Of a stretch of DNA of 64,000 nt, positions 31,570 to 42,842 are shown piece after piece. Each line of letters begins with the position of its first letter. The stretch's first letter is position 1. Made by a program: the position numbers and the translations under genes. The stretch covers positions 62,001-126,000 of the forward strand of contig JAWPHD010007115.1 in the NCBI GenBank assembly GCA_037043455.1, in the 5' to 3' direction. The notes beneath the pieces are model-generated. The model was not told where the DNA came from and made no database searches. It was given only the letters and a program-made list of their open reading frames with translations. The DNA is from Cyrtodaria siliqua (Eukaryota; Mollusca; Bivalvia; Adapedonta; Hiatellidae).

Positions 31570-31917
31570 CTATTTAACAATGGTATGTAAATCAGCGACA
31601 GAAATAATTACACGCGATTTACGTTTGATGTTACCATTACGCCTAAGACCATGAGACCTAGCTTTACGCTTTCGGATAGAAAATATAGAAAAAATGTCAA
31701 TATTAGGATCTTTAGAAATATTTCCTCCCTGATAAATATTGTCATTAAGGCCGAGTGGATAAGGTGTCTGTAAGTTTTTCATCCACTTAAGTTCTGCAAT
31801 ATGTCTAGCTTTTATTTTAAAGCTTTTAGTAGCATCATTATCAAAAAATATAGATTCAACCGGTTGAACAGTTACGTTATTAAAATTATGACCTGACTGA
31901 CGAAAGTGTTGGTACAA
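31570..31917 (-). pseudogene. PLE-3 endonuclease C-terminus and linker
   Basis: Reads MYQHFRQSGHNFNNVTVQPV, then FKIKARHIAELKWMKNLQTP, YPLGLNDNIYQGGNISKDPN, and a basic stretch SIRKRKARSHGLRRNGNIKR. LxWMxxLxTxxPxGLN is the usual end of GIY-YIG domains in retroelements. Frame is lost at about 31570 and resumes at 31533. Confidence 0.8.
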
Positions 31918-32078
31918 GTAATTTTTTAACTTTTTAGGATTACTTGCATTATATTTGTGTTCACGAAATCGAACTTTTAAGGATCGACCTGTTTGTCCAA
32001 CATATTGTATACCGCAACTTGGTGCATTTCAATTCAGAACATAAATGACGTGAGAAGTACGTCAATCAACATTTGAAG
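31918..32078 (-). pseudogene. PLE-3 GIY-YIG endonuclease core
   Basis: Minus-strand reading gives SHVIYVLN, a TGA stop at 32029-32031, then CGIQYVGQTGRSLKVRFREH and KYNASNPKKLKNYL. VIY and YVG are the GIY and YIG motifs; the Arg of the RSLKVRF stretch and the His of REH are the expected catalytic and structural positions. The domain would nick DNA for target priming. It lies upstream of the RT, opposite to classical Penelope/Neptune elements. Confidence 0.85.
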
Positions 32079-32495
32079 CTAGACATACATTAAACAATCT
32101 ACCATTAACCTGTTAAAAGCTGATTTAATGGTGGACTTGCAAGATAAATAATTGCAACAACTGCACCTCTTAGTATTGCACTGATTAATAGAGGGAAACA
32201 CCCTGCGCCTTGAATGAACTAGATGATTTCTGAAAGGAGACTTTATATGGTATTTTCTCAAAACAGGTGATCGTAGAGGAGTTACGGAAACTTTTGAGCC
32301 ATTATTATAAATCCTAGTAATATTATTAGAAGGAACATGACACGAGGTTGCCGAATGAAGATTTAAAGGTGTAAGGCGTACATATGGTTTAATTCTAAGA
32401 AATGAAGAGTAATTTTGTGGAATTTGTATTGATGACGCAGAGTGTAACCGAAGAGGTGAAAGATTAATTTTTAAAGTTTTAACTAATAGACTCAT
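32079..32495 (-). pseudogene. PLE-3 N-terminal region with Cys knuckle
   Basis: The most likely start is the ATG at 32495 (MSLLVKTLKINLSPLRLHSA); an upstream in-frame ATG at 32555 lies in LINE-2 DNA. About residue 100 onward: NQCNTKRCSCCNYLSCKS, a C-x4-C-x-C-C-x4-C cluster just upstream of the endonuclease, as expected for a zinc knuckle in permuted PLEs. The frame ends at a TAG after DCLMYV; the downstream part is in another frame. Confidence 0.8.
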
Positions 32496-32514
32496 AATTG
32501 TTAATTTGGAGAGT

Positions 32515-32980
32515 AATACTAAGGCAGCATTAGATTTACATATATCTAATGCCAAATTACCTTATACTGATGTTAAAAGTTGTATTAACACATATATTAG
32601 TAACTCTTGGTAATCCGCTTGGGATTTGTCAGTGAACAATAAACTCAATTCAATTAAACCGTTACTCGGAGAATGGCGTTCTTCTAGTAGACATATTCGT
32701 CGAGAAAAAGTTGTTCTAGCCCGGTGCAGGACAGGGCATACACGTTATACTCATTCATACTTATTACAAGGGGAGCAATCATGTATACCCTGTTTTGCAC
32801 CGTTAACGGTCAAACATATCTTGTTGGAATGTGTAGACTTTGATCCTATGCGACAGTGTTAATACTATAAAAGAGTTATTTAATACTATAGATTTTATTT
32901 TTATTTTATATTTCTTGAAAAAAATCAGACTTTATAAATCATTGTTATATGTTCTTATATATATTTACTTGTTTATACAC
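32515..32980 (+). pseudogene. LINE-2 RNase H domain end and C-terminal tail
   Basis: Continues after PLE-3 as TKAALDLHISNAKLPYTDVK, then WDLSVNNKLNSIKPLLGEWR, RREKVVLARCRTGHTRYTHS, YLLQGEQSCIPCFAPLTVKH and ILLECVDFDPMRQ. The latter is the conserved Cys-containing tail after RNase H (CxxC...H...C). A stop at 32611 and a frameshift near 32858 break it; KELFNTIDFIF and IRLYKS follow to about 32980. Confidence 0.8.
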
Positions 32981-33267
32981 CCGTTGACGGGCATTTGTTG
33001 ATTTACATATATACATAGTTTATATTACTACCATATCATCCCTTATTTGTAAATAGATTTATCTTTATATATTTACATTAATTTTTAATTACTACTTCGT
33101 TTCTTCATCTTTCATCAGTTCGACGTGACGTAAAACACCACTAATTCGAATATTGTAACAAATACAAATGAAATTCATAAACAATGTGAACACCGCTAAA
33201 TCAAAACTCAATACAACTGAAATATTTTTCTCCGGTTTACATATCTAATTAGGTTATATTAAGCAAT

Positions 33268-33305
<38 letters not shown>

Positions 33306-33529
33306 GAGACAGAGAGTCGTTATAACATGATCAGACATGCCTCTGCTAGCCTCCGCCAAATCACGTCGAACAAACGTCTGTAACGACTGAAACTGAATTC
33401 ACTAGTTTACATAAAATGGATCGAGCGATGATGACAGAGAAGATGTTTTTCTTATTTGAATCAATATAATGTCTTGAAGTTTAAAGTCAACATATATAGA
33501 TATTTGTTAGTTATGAAACTACTGTTTGT
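32981..33529. other. AT-rich spacer with (AG)n microsatellite at 33270-33316
   Basis: After LINE-2 the sequence is AT-rich, probably the LINE 3' UTR to about 33060. An interrupted AG run occupies 33270-33316. No gene. Confidence 0.6.
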
Positions 33530-35125
33530 TGGCAGATTTTTGGTATGCTTATTGGTACGAACTGTGCATCTCTGGTCGCAGATTTGTTTTTGTATTGCTA
33601 TGAAAGAGATCTCTTGTACAGTAGTTCACCAGATACTCAGGAAGATGTCCCGGAATCCTTTAATAACAACTCACTGCATAAGGATGATATATTTAATACT
33701 GACATCCCTTTCTTTTTTATTACGGTTATTAACATATATCCAAAAGAACTTCAACTCAACAAAACTAATATGCCTGTTAATGTTGCTTCGATTCCCGATA
33801 TGAATCGCTAAATGGAAAACGGAGAAATATTAAGTAAAATGTCAAAAAGGCATTTGATTTCAATTTTGACATTGTTAAATATACTCACTTATTAGGGATT
33901 TTTTCCCCGATTAACATATTATGGGAAATATGTTTCTTATCTCCCTTATCAATATTTATCCATTTATTTTCTAGAAGGATTTGTCAAATTGAAGACTTCA
34001 ACATTCGTAGCCTTTGTATAACTAAACAGCTACACCATCAGGGGTACCGTTATCATAAACTTCAAAACACATTTGCCATTTGTTATTTTCGTAACCCTGA
34101 TCTACTTTGAACATATAAAAATGATTTAGAAACTGTTCTGCGTGAATGACAATCACAACGTGACTTCTGATTCTGGATACATCCTGAGATGTTTATTTTT
34201 TGTATGTGTTTCTTTAGTTAGTTTCTCTGGATGTGGACTTTATTGTTAGAGAATTCCTTTTGATGGGATGTAGTTTTGTTTACACTGTCTTGTCTATTTG
34301 GGCGCGGAAGACAGGATAATAGCGAGGATTGTGCGCATATAAAATCAATTCAAGCTAACCAGTAGGCCTTATTGCCTACTGACCGTTCCAAGTCGTTAAC
34401 CGTGTCTTCACCACCCTTTCTGTTGTTTTTTGTCTCTTTCAATGTTTAATAAAGTCCTTGTTTGCAGTACAGTAGGGCCTACGATGCCATTGCGTTCGGA
34501 CGCTGTGGTTTCTACAGGACCCTATATCTCATTTTTTTTCTATATTGACGTGTTTTACAAACTAAAATTGTACAATGCTTGGTCATGCTCACTTTTATGC
34601 ATTAATTATCAAACATGTCAGAAAATGTTTCAAAAGAGTTAATGATCACATCATCTTGCAACGCATTGCGTGTTTAGTGGTTGGACCATTTACAGTTCGC
34701 CACTATGCTTTCCTATTTGATACTGCCGTGACGCGACATATTGTGGACCCTATGATGATATTCGTCATTTCTGGAAATTACATTGGTTCATTGATTTATT
34801 GCAGAATAAGGCTCTTAGACCAGCTTGCCGTAATCATTGTATTGAATTTACATATGGAAGTGATGCATAATGGTTTGATTACAAAAACCCAGCACAAAAC
34901 AAATGTCGTCATTGTCACAACTACTTTAGCGCATCAACTAAGTTAGAACGCCAACACTGAACGCAATTACGTTTAATAATAAGTGGTTATTATCGAAGCG
35001 TTTATTAAAACAACCATTATTTTGAATTATAGCTGTGAAGTATGCTATCAATTTTGTCTTTTGTTTTTGGTTGACTGTGTTCTTTGAATGCTACACGTCC
35101 TGTTCGACGTTAATACCGCCTGTAA
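33530..35125 (+). mobile_element. PLE-6: old, degraded copy, interrupted at 34163-34545
   Basis: 33545-33811 reads MLIGTNCASLVADLFLYCYE (motif B) and, at motif C, SLHKDDIFN in place of RYLDDI. Thumb residues follow in broken frames to GACTTCTGATTC at about 34160. The C-terminus resumes at 34546 with MLGHAHFYALIIKHVRKCFK, IILQRIACLVVGPFTVRHYA. The end GACTGTGTTCTTTGAATGCT to GTTCGACGTTAATACC is at 35050-35120. It is more diverged than the other copies. Confidence 0.75.
34163..34545 (+). repeat. Repeat D copy inserted in PLE-6
   Basis: Contains TTTACACTGTCTTGTC, GGCGCGGAAGACAGGATAAT, hairpin CAGTAGGCCTTATTGCCTACTG region followed by GACCGTTCCAAGTCG, and TTTCTACAGGACC. Shared with 21690-21890 and 24370-24420. 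It has a PLE-tail-like middle, so it may be a distant tail subfamily. Confidence 0.55.
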
Positions 35126-35930
35126 ATCAAAATATGTACACTAGAGATAGTTAATTCACAGTTTGAACGATAATATTTCATGTTAAGCTATAGAGAACAT
35201 ATTTTTTTGTGTTAGAGATCAATGGCTACCCTTTTTGTAGCATTATCAATTAACAAATTTAACTCTTAAACATCATATCAACATTTCTTGATCGTCCCGG
35301 AGAAAAACCTATATATAAAACCGCTAATATGTTGTATGCAAAAATAAGTATTATTTGCATGACCTAGATACTACTTTTACCAATACGTGACTGCACGGGG
35401 AAATGAGGTAATTCTGAAGTGTATAGCTGCACAACTATTGCCAGATAATTGATAAATACAGTTACCTGTGGATTAATTTTACCTGTTCAAAGTTTGTTAC
35501 GTCATCAAATAAAATCTTATTCTTGCTTTACATATATATTGCAATGAGTGAATTGTAAATATCTATTGTTGTGCATTGATTTCAATTTAAATAAAAATAA
35601 ACATAAACATGTTCATGAAACAAAACATGGCCGGAGAACTTTAAACACTGTTGGTTTAAAATCATAAAATAGATATGTAATATATAATATATTTAATTAC
35701 ATGTGCTTATAATTAGCTAGATCCATCCTAATAAAACAAACTGTGCTTATATGTAGTATATGCAAATATTACATGTACATTTAATTCAAAAAATGATTTA
35801 AGATTATCATATGCTACTTAAACAAGGTTTTATATTTATCTTTTTCAGTATAAAAACAAACAAATGTGCGATAAGTGGCGTATTCCAACAACATGGCGGT
35901 GAAATGTTTTCCCTAATAAAAAGACTATAC
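35126..35930. other. Unassigned AT-rich stretch
   Basis: No recognisable gene or repeat. Confidence 0.4.
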
Positions 35931-36168
35931 TTTTTATGAGGTTTGGTGCACCCTAGAACCTGATTTAAACCCCCATGCGGCCTTTTTTTGCCACTGACCG
36001 TTCCAAGGCGGTAGCCCTATTGTCAACCCTTATAGTGTTTGTGATGTCATATGCCATTATTCCTTATTAACATTGCCATTCATGTTTGTTTGTTTGCGTG
36101 TTTTTGAGTTTACTGTGTTCTGTAAAAGCTGCATTTCCTGATCGACTTTTGTACTTATCTATATAAAA
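35931..36168 (+). mobile_element. PLE tail T18
   Basis: TGAGGTTTGGTGCACCCTAG, GCCACTGACCGTTCCAAGGC, GTGATGTCATATGCC, CATTGCCATTCATGTTTG, AAAGCTGCATTTCCTGATCG, ACTTTTGTACTTA. Confidence 0.8.
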
Positions 36169-37260
36169 TATATGTATATTTCTAAAGGAAAAATCTACAA
36201 AAATCAGAGCAAGTCCATATAGAATGCTTCATCATTGGGGGCGTTTGTAAAGTACACATACAATTACAGACATTATTACAATATTAGTAGTTTTCTCTCT
36301 AGCAAATGTGTCAGTATATGCTGAATCAATTTCACATTGATCAGGTTTTGAGGCAAGATTTCTATAAGACAATTAAGACATGTAAAATAAGGGTATGTAT
36401 CACACATTATTATCTAATAATAGAACGGTCACTGTCAGATGCACACCATTTAATACAATCAGCTGACGTACGTTAACCGAAGTGTGACAACATAACGTGC
36501 CAAGTGACCTGGTTTAACTGTCCTTTTTATAGAATTTGGTAGCAAAGGAAGCAAACGTAGGGCGGACTGTTATGGAACGTCGCATATATAGGTAGTTTTC
36601 CATAATGAAATATGTGTGCATGTATCCTTTTGTGGGATTAAACGTCTTATCCTTGTATCTAGCATCTATACAGTAAACCAAACCAACTTTATTATACAAA
36701 ACCATTATAATGATAAATATTTACAGCATTTGATTACATTTAACATTTTGTAACATTGGATCATTATTCGACCTCTTAAAAGTTATAATTGAGGACACTT
36801 ATTTTCCTTTAAATCCAGCCTGCATAACATTATTCAGAAATCTTTATACATATCAGCTTCAGTCGAAACTATCATATATGTCCATTGAGATTATGAAACA
36901 TTTGAAAAATCCCACTCCACACACTCGTGGCAGAATTCTGATGCTATGTATTGCATTATTTATCTAATCATCTGCACACACACTTGTGCAGGATTCTGAT
37001 GGTATATATTACATTATATATCTAATCTTTCAGCATTAGGCATTTGTATTTCACTCAGAGGGAAATAGCCTGCCAAATTAAACATTCTCTTGCAGAGTGA
37101 GTAGTACAGAATGATGAAACATTGGTTAACAAGCTATGACAGATCTTGATTGCTGAAAAATAGGGCAACTACCTTGCATCTAGAAACAAAGTAAATATTT
37201 TGAATTATATCTGATTCAATGAATTGCTTTGGGGTATCTTCTTTAAAATAAAAAAGTAAT
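36169..37260. other. Unassigned stretch
   Basis: AT-rich. Local near-repeat of CACTCGTGGCAGAATTCTGA / CACTTGTGCAGGATTCTGAT near 36925-37000. No gene recognised. Confidence 0.4.
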
Positions 37261-37570
37261 CTAAGAACTATTTTGCGACAAGGTCTATCACAACCTGACT
37301 TCTATGGTGGCGTGATTTACAAACTTCACGAGATCCTTGGCCATAATTACTTCCATACCTTTTTTATTAAACTTGTTAAAATATTTATATAAAGAGGTTA
37401 TGGTCATATCATTTAGCAACGCACTGCATGTTTGGTGGTTGACCCATTTACAGTTCGCCACTATTCTTTCCTCTTTGATTGTGCGGCGAGCGGACAGATT
37501 GTGAACCATTTGATGACGTCTACTTAAATCCTCAAAGGAAGGTAGTGATTACAGTTTGTCTTACATATTG
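37261..37570 (+). pseudogene. PLE-7: C-terminal fragment
   Basis: Reads RQGLSQPDFYGGVIYKLHEI, LGHNYFHTFFIKLVK, then stops at 37390 and 37412, then QRTACLVVDPFTVRHYSFLF, DCAASGQIVNHLMTST, stop at 37526. Both the 5' part and most of the 3' UTR are absent. Confidence 0.8.
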
Positions 37571-38167
37571 TCTTGTCATACACTTTTTTTTATTTCAAAT
37601 ATCAATTGTACATACATTTTTAGACATACAACACAGATGTGATTTTTACGACCTCATACAATACAGGTATTATTTTTAACTGTACCTCTCTGCTCTCTAT
37701 TCAGAATTTAATCATACAGGGAATGATTATACAATATAGCGTACAGCTAATTACTGCTACAATAATTTGATATCTTTTGTCACAACATAATTTATTATCC
37801 TGATTTTTTTAAAAAAAATAACATTACCTCTTGCTATGGGGTACATATATATTGAGAACAATTCAATATTTCTAAATCGTTTAACTTGTTTTATATAAAC
37901 AGAATAGATTGGAAGTCATTTTCTAAGTTTGCAAGAATAAATATAAATATTATAGAGAAGCGCTCAAATATATAAAATATTGTCAATGTCTGTTAGGCGC
38001 TTAGAGCCTAGAATGATATCCTCCGGTTTGATTTCTAACACAATATTGCGTTCTTTCTTCAATGACCGAAAAGCTCTATAAGAATATTTCTGGAAAAGAT
38101 TCAGTCATAAAACAAATGTAAAATAGTTCTTTAGAGTTATTACAAAAAGTACACAGTTCGTACACTT
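37571..38167. other. Unassigned AT-rich stretch
   Basis: No recognisable gene or repeat. Confidence 0.4.
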
Positions 38168-38596
38168 CCTGGTTTGTTCTCTTGTTGATCTGGACTCTGC
38201 AACAATATTGAGTACTTGATTTGTGGCTTTTTAGGGTTTTGTTTTTTATATTCATATATAAAAGATCATTTATGTGTTATATTTATATTGCCATTATTGC
38301 TGTCTTTTTGTTAGAGAATATAACTTGGCGGATATATCTTTATTTACACTGTTCCGTTTTATTGGGATGACACTAGAGTAAGAGTGAGGTTTGGTGCACC
38401 ATAGAACCTGGTCTAACTAAACTCCCAGCGACCTTTTTCGCCAATGACTGTTCCAATGTGGTAGCCCTATTGTCAACCCTTTTATGCTTGTTATGTCATA
38501 TTTTGCCTTTTATTCGTCTGTGTTATTATTGTTTGTTTCTGTGCGTTTACTGTGGTCCTTCAATGCTACATTTCCTGTTTGACTTGTATATCTACT
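38168..38596 (+). mobile_element. PLE tail T19, nearly full 3' UTR
   Basis: GTTTGTTCTCTTGTTGATCT, TTTATTTACACTGTTCCG, GACACTAGAGTAAGAGTGAG, GACTGTTCCAATGTGGTAGC, TACATTTCCTGTTTGACTTG, TATATCTAC. Confidence 0.8.
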
Positions 38597-38843
38597 TCTT
38601 GATTTTCTGGTATTCATATCAACATGATCATCTATGTGTTATACTTATGTCGCCTATTAATAATGCCCTGTTTGTTAGAGAATATAACCTGGTGGGGATT
38701 TATTTATTTACACTGTCCCTTTTAATCGGGATGACAGTAGGGTAAGAGTGAAGTTTGTTGTACCCTAGAGTCTAGTTTAAACGTCCAGTGGGCTTTCTGC
38801 CACTGACCGCTCCAATGCGGTAACCCCATTGGCAACCTGTCGA
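38597..38843 (+). mobile_element. PLE tail T20, same orientation as T19
   Basis: GATCATCTATGTGTTATACT, GAGAATATAACCTGGTGGGG, GACAGTAGGGTAAGAGTGAA, CCACTGACCGCTCCAATGCG. It abuts T19 directly and lacks the last 130 bp. Confidence 0.75.
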
Positions 38844-38857
38844 CTGAGTTCTATGAA

Positions 38858-39195
38858 GGTAAGTATATATGTTGAACAGGAAATGTAGCTTTCACAGAAC
38901 ACAGTCAATCAAAAACACGAATTAAAACTATTTATTAACGTAATATTTAACGGCAGTAAGACAACAAGTTGGACATGTTTGTAGTGGTGCAGGCACTAGA
39001 ATATGAAATAAGCGGGTTTTATAAGGCTGTTTCTGTAATTTAGTCCAGTACATAGTTTGAAGTTTGTTTTGCTTTTCGTCTACCCCTGCTTTACAATTGG
39101 TACGCCGAGTAATATGCGCGAAAACAACATCATCCTCAGTAGATTGAACTGGAGTATACAAATTAGTGCTGCATTTAAAGCGCTTCAAGCAATTT
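38858..39195 (-). pseudogene. PLE-8: RT N-terminal fragment joined to a tail end
   Basis: The open frame 38928-39200 reads YTPVQSTEDDVVFAHITRRT, NCKAGVDEKQNKLQTMYWTK, LQKQPYKTRLF and CCLTAVKYYVN, corresponding to the motif-1 region (YWIPKLHKNPYKARF in PLE-3). It passes at about 38930 into the end of the 3' UTR (GAAAGCTACATTTCCTGTTC), so over 1.5 kb is deleted between them. Confidence 0.8.
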
Positions 39196-39199
39196 GCCA

Positions 39200-41461
39200 T
39201 TTATTACAGACGTAGACAAATGCGAATCAGTTCCTAAATGTTTAGAAGTAAATACTAATTGTAATGACTTTCGATGATGGATTTATATTGCGAACGTATT
39301 TTACGGAGTAGTGGACTTGTATCTGGAATGAAAACGAAGGGGAAGTGCACTTGTTTACCAATTGATGCATCCTTGCAGCTTTCTTTAAATTATTTAAGCT
39401 CACGTTACTTGATATATTATTATTAAAACTTTTCCAGTTTTTCCCAAGATATAAAGCAATCACATGTCGGCAACCATTATTCTTGCGTTAAACCTGGAGG
39501 TTATTGCAAACAAAGATCCATTCAGGAGTCCTGTCACCAAAGTAATAAATGTACCAACTCTCAAGTACAGTTTTCTCTATTTCCAGGAGACGTTACATTT
39601 AAACATAACATAATCACTGATAGCAGTACTAATATTATCCTCACACAGAACTGAACATTCTTATGTTTTTGGCTCTGAGAAAGATTCTGCCATTCGTCTT
39701 AAATTATTTTAATTGGCAAGATGACGTCATTTATCACATTTCATGTATTTGTTTGCAAGTGGTTTATTCCCAATACGATTGGTATTCAAAAGTACAAATG
39801 AGATACGATTGCGAACAAAACTAATTTGGATATTCAAAGGAAAGTTTACAAGATTGATGAGAGAGTTTCATTTCCATCGTACACAAATGAGTTTTAGTCT
39901 ACTGACCAAAGACCAAATCTCAGACGAGTTCGACAATGAACACCTTTAAGAGTTATTCTCCGTGATTAAAAATATGCAAATGTGAGATTGTGAACACCGT
40001 AACTTCTGTAAACGTTTACAGATGTTCTCCAAATTTGATTTGAATGTTTGTTTGAATAAGATCTCGGACCGGTTTGTGTTTGTACCAAAGAGCAAATTGA
40101 TGTGTGTATTACACAGTTATTGCACTTCGAATCAGTATAGAACACTACGAATGTTGCAGCTTGTTAACAATATAATGTTGGCAAACCCTTTGTGGTTTGT
40201 TTACCTTAGCATAATGTTTCCTTTATGAAATAAGACTTGTCTCACGTATTTTAATATTTTACCTATAGATAGTTAAACGCTCAACGGCACCAATAATTTT
40301 TTCTTATTTCCCGTACAAGCTTTGGCACGTTGGTGCGAATTTATTAAGTTGATATAACATAATCTTCAATAGTTAATGTATGGAAAAATGTAGTTTTTTG
40401 TTTAACACATTGGTTTTTATTAATAGACAGAATTTCCTTGTAAATAATATCATTAATTTTGAGAGATCATGCAGAAGACAAAATAAATAGGAGTTAGTAG
40501 TTGTTTTTTGCTGGGATGACATACTTTGCTCACAAGTTGAAACTGATATGTCCTATACCCACATGCATTATTTCGTTTCTGCGAAACGGGACATAATAAG
40601 TTGCATATGCAATACTCGGGTCATAGAGCACTTGATATATTCCAAATGGCATTTTGAAGTTTGAAAAAAAAAATTCCAGAGGATTTTTTTTTCATTTCTC
40701 TATACTTTCTCTAGAGGGAAGAAATAGGAAAAAAAAGCACTGTATACATTCTTTTCTTTTATAAATGTCTTTGTATAAGAGACCACAATTATGTTTTGAA
40801 ATGTGCAATACGATAATAAATCTGGTACATCGATTTCTCGGCATAATGGAATTATCGAACGGGTTCTTTATATAGTTTTGTAGTAGTAACTGGAAATTTA
40901 AGATGTGCAATTTGTTTGTGCAGAATATTATAAAGGACCTGCTAAATTATGTTGCTGCTCTCTGGTAATTTTTATATAAGCATCTAAATTTCTATATTAT
41001 TACTTGTCAGTGTACATACACTGATTGATACACGTTCCTATTTGCTTTTAAATACGAATTTTATTCGTTTGATACGTGAGAAGACATATATACAATATAT
41101 TTCTATACTTTTAAAGTTCCCCGCAGATTGAAAAATATGTTGTATCCTACCTCCTTTATCTTAACATTTGCCTTTTGATTTTATCGTTATTGCTTTTATG
41201 TTTTGCTTTTATGTTTTGTTTCAATTCAGCCATTTTTTGCTTTCTCATTATGTAACATGTTGTCAAGTACTTCTATTTTTTCTAATAGCTGTGCTTCAGT
41301 TTTACCTTCTTTGATATAATGAGAAGGATATTGGTTTCCCCAGGATGTTCTAATAAACGAGGATTTTCTAATAAAGGAAGATTTTCTAATAAATGAGTCC
41401 AAGACATGTTTTTAATAAGTTTCTTTAGTTTGTTTATGTTTTTCTGTTGCGAAATGAAGTT
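39200..41461. other. Unassigned; possible very old element at 39740-40130
   Basis: Plus-strand frames 39743-39949 and 40022-40228 include NKISDRFVFVPKSKL, faintly like the FHNKFVLVPADKA block of the PLEs. The match is too short to call. The rest is AT-rich with no recognised feature. Confidence 0.3.
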
Positions 41462-41745
41462 TTATTCACACTAGCGTTTGTTTAGTGCTGTGTGGCGGCC
41501 GTAAAAAGTCGCTCCGACTACAAATCAGTTGTGTTATTATTTACTGGTCCTTTGGGATCATCAAGCACGATCTTTTTGATTTTAAAGTAGAATATCGCTT
41601 AAGCCGGTGCTAGGAGGCCTAAAAGGAGTTGCACTTTACATTACCTCTCAGGAACAGACTCAATAAAACCGAATCCGCTACTTTTATCTCTTGTTTGTGT
41701 TTGTTGCTTCCAAGGGATCCCGTTTTCAGTATTTATTGAATTTTC
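41462..41745 (+). repeat. Repeat A copy A3 (SINE-like), with extended 5' part
   Basis: CGTTTGTTTAGTGCTGTGTG, GGCGGCCGTAAAAAGTCG, ACTGGTCCTTTGGGATCATC, AATATCGCTTAAGCCGGTGC, AGACTCAATAAAACCGAA, ends TTTTCAGTATTT followed by ATTGA. Hairpin 1 is degraded. Confidence 0.75.
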
Positions 41746-42039
41746 AATTATCTGTTTAATTTTCTTTGAAATTGAAGTAAATTATTTTTAACGCCACCAA
41801 TGAAAGAAAAAATATGCCGCGGTTTAAGTACAGTTAAATATTGCTTAAATTGTTTTCCAATAGCAAAGTTTATGTTTTACCAAAGTAAATAAAGCAATCA
41901 GAACTGTTTGGAACCATGTGTCAATTTCAATAGGCTTGAAATGGAATATATGTTGTTGACAAAGTGTAAAACTCAACGCAATAATTCGAGCGTTGTAAAT
42001 TGTTCGGAGAAAATACAATGACAAAATGTAGCGCATCTT
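41746..42039. other. Unassigned spacer
   Basis: No feature recognised. Confidence 0.4.
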
Positions 42040-42355
42040 CAGCGCTTTCTAGGCTTTTGTTTTTCATATTATATATACATAATCATTCATGTGTTTTACT
42101 TATATTGCCTATTAATGCTGCGTTTTTTGCTAAAGATTATAACCTGGCGGGGATATCTTTATTTACGCAAGCCCCAGCGGCCTTTTTTGCCACTGACCGT
42201 TCCATGGCGGTAGCCCTATTGTCAACCTGTTTGTGTTTGAGATGTCTTATTTTGCCTTTTATTCATCTTTAAAGTTGTTCTTTCTTTCAGTGTTTGTTTG
42301 TGGTTGACTGTCGTCCTTGATTGCTACTTGTCCTGTACGATTTGTTTATATCTAC
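42040..42355 (+). mobile_element. PLE tail T22
   Basis: CTTTCTAGGCTTTTG, ATTGCCTATTAATGCTGC, CCTGGCGGGGATATCTTTAT, then a deletion of the GACAGTAGGG block, CCTTTTTTGCCACTGACCG, GGCGGTAGCCCTATTGTCAA, GACTGTCGTCCTTGATTGCT, CGATTTGTTTATATCT. Confidence 0.8.
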
Positions 42356-42764
42356 TTTTTATAACAAGTTGAATGGGAACATGTTAAAACCTGTTTACGA
42401 TCTAATTTCACAAGATTATCTTTATTAGATCTATATTTTAAGTCTGGTATTTAGTTATCAGACTAAGTATAATGTTGACATTTTGTCGGTTAAACGTTTA
42501 TGAGATAGAATAGTAGCATTAGTACCCACATCAGTATATGACCTTGGCTTTTTAAGGATTGTTGATTCATTTATGTTTCCATTCCATATATTGAATATAA
42601 ACGCTTGTGTTCTAAGCAATACATTTTGATTATACCTTTCGTTATATACGGTACACCTCACAACAAGATTTTAGCGCGGCTGTCTCTGACAAAAATGTAT
42701 GAGGTATTGTCATTATTTCATCGTCGTCTGTGTCGCCTGCGTCGTATATCAACGTTGTGTATGT

Positions 42765-42835
42765 GATCTTGCCGCGTGGCGACCGTAAAAAGTCTCCCCG
42801 TACATCCAATCAATATTGTTATTTTTACATCCTAC
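42765..42835 (+). repeat. Repeat A fragment (5' part)
   Basis: CCGCGTGGCGACCGTAAAAA and GTCTCCCCGTACATCCAATC resemble the 5' extension of A3 and A5. It ends before the central domain. Confidence 0.5.
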
Positions 42836-42842
42836 AGGAATT

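Larger units (their letters stand above)
28459..32514 (-). mobile_element. PLE-3: near-complete Penelope-like element with N-terminal GIY-YIG
   Basis: Its ends are defined by the interrupted LINE-2 frame and by an 8-bp flanking repeat: AGTGCTAA (28451-28458) and AATACTAA (32515-32522), 6 of 8 identical. Order on the minus strand: Cys knuckle, GIY-YIG endonuclease, linker, RT motifs, thumb, C-terminal domain, 3' UTR of about 500 bp ending TTTTTATATTTC. Without the internal tail T17 it would be about 3.76 kb. It is inactive because of a TGA in the endonuclease, several frameshifts, T17 and a TAG after the catalytic YLDD. Confidence 0.9.

Noticed and set aside
33270..33316. Regulatory GAGA element
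   Set aside because: A simple AG microsatellite after a dead LINE, with no promoter or gene beside it.
39743..40228. Another PLE copy
   Set aside because: Only a short stretch (NKISDRFVFVPKSKL) resembles the pre-RT block, and no RT motif follows.
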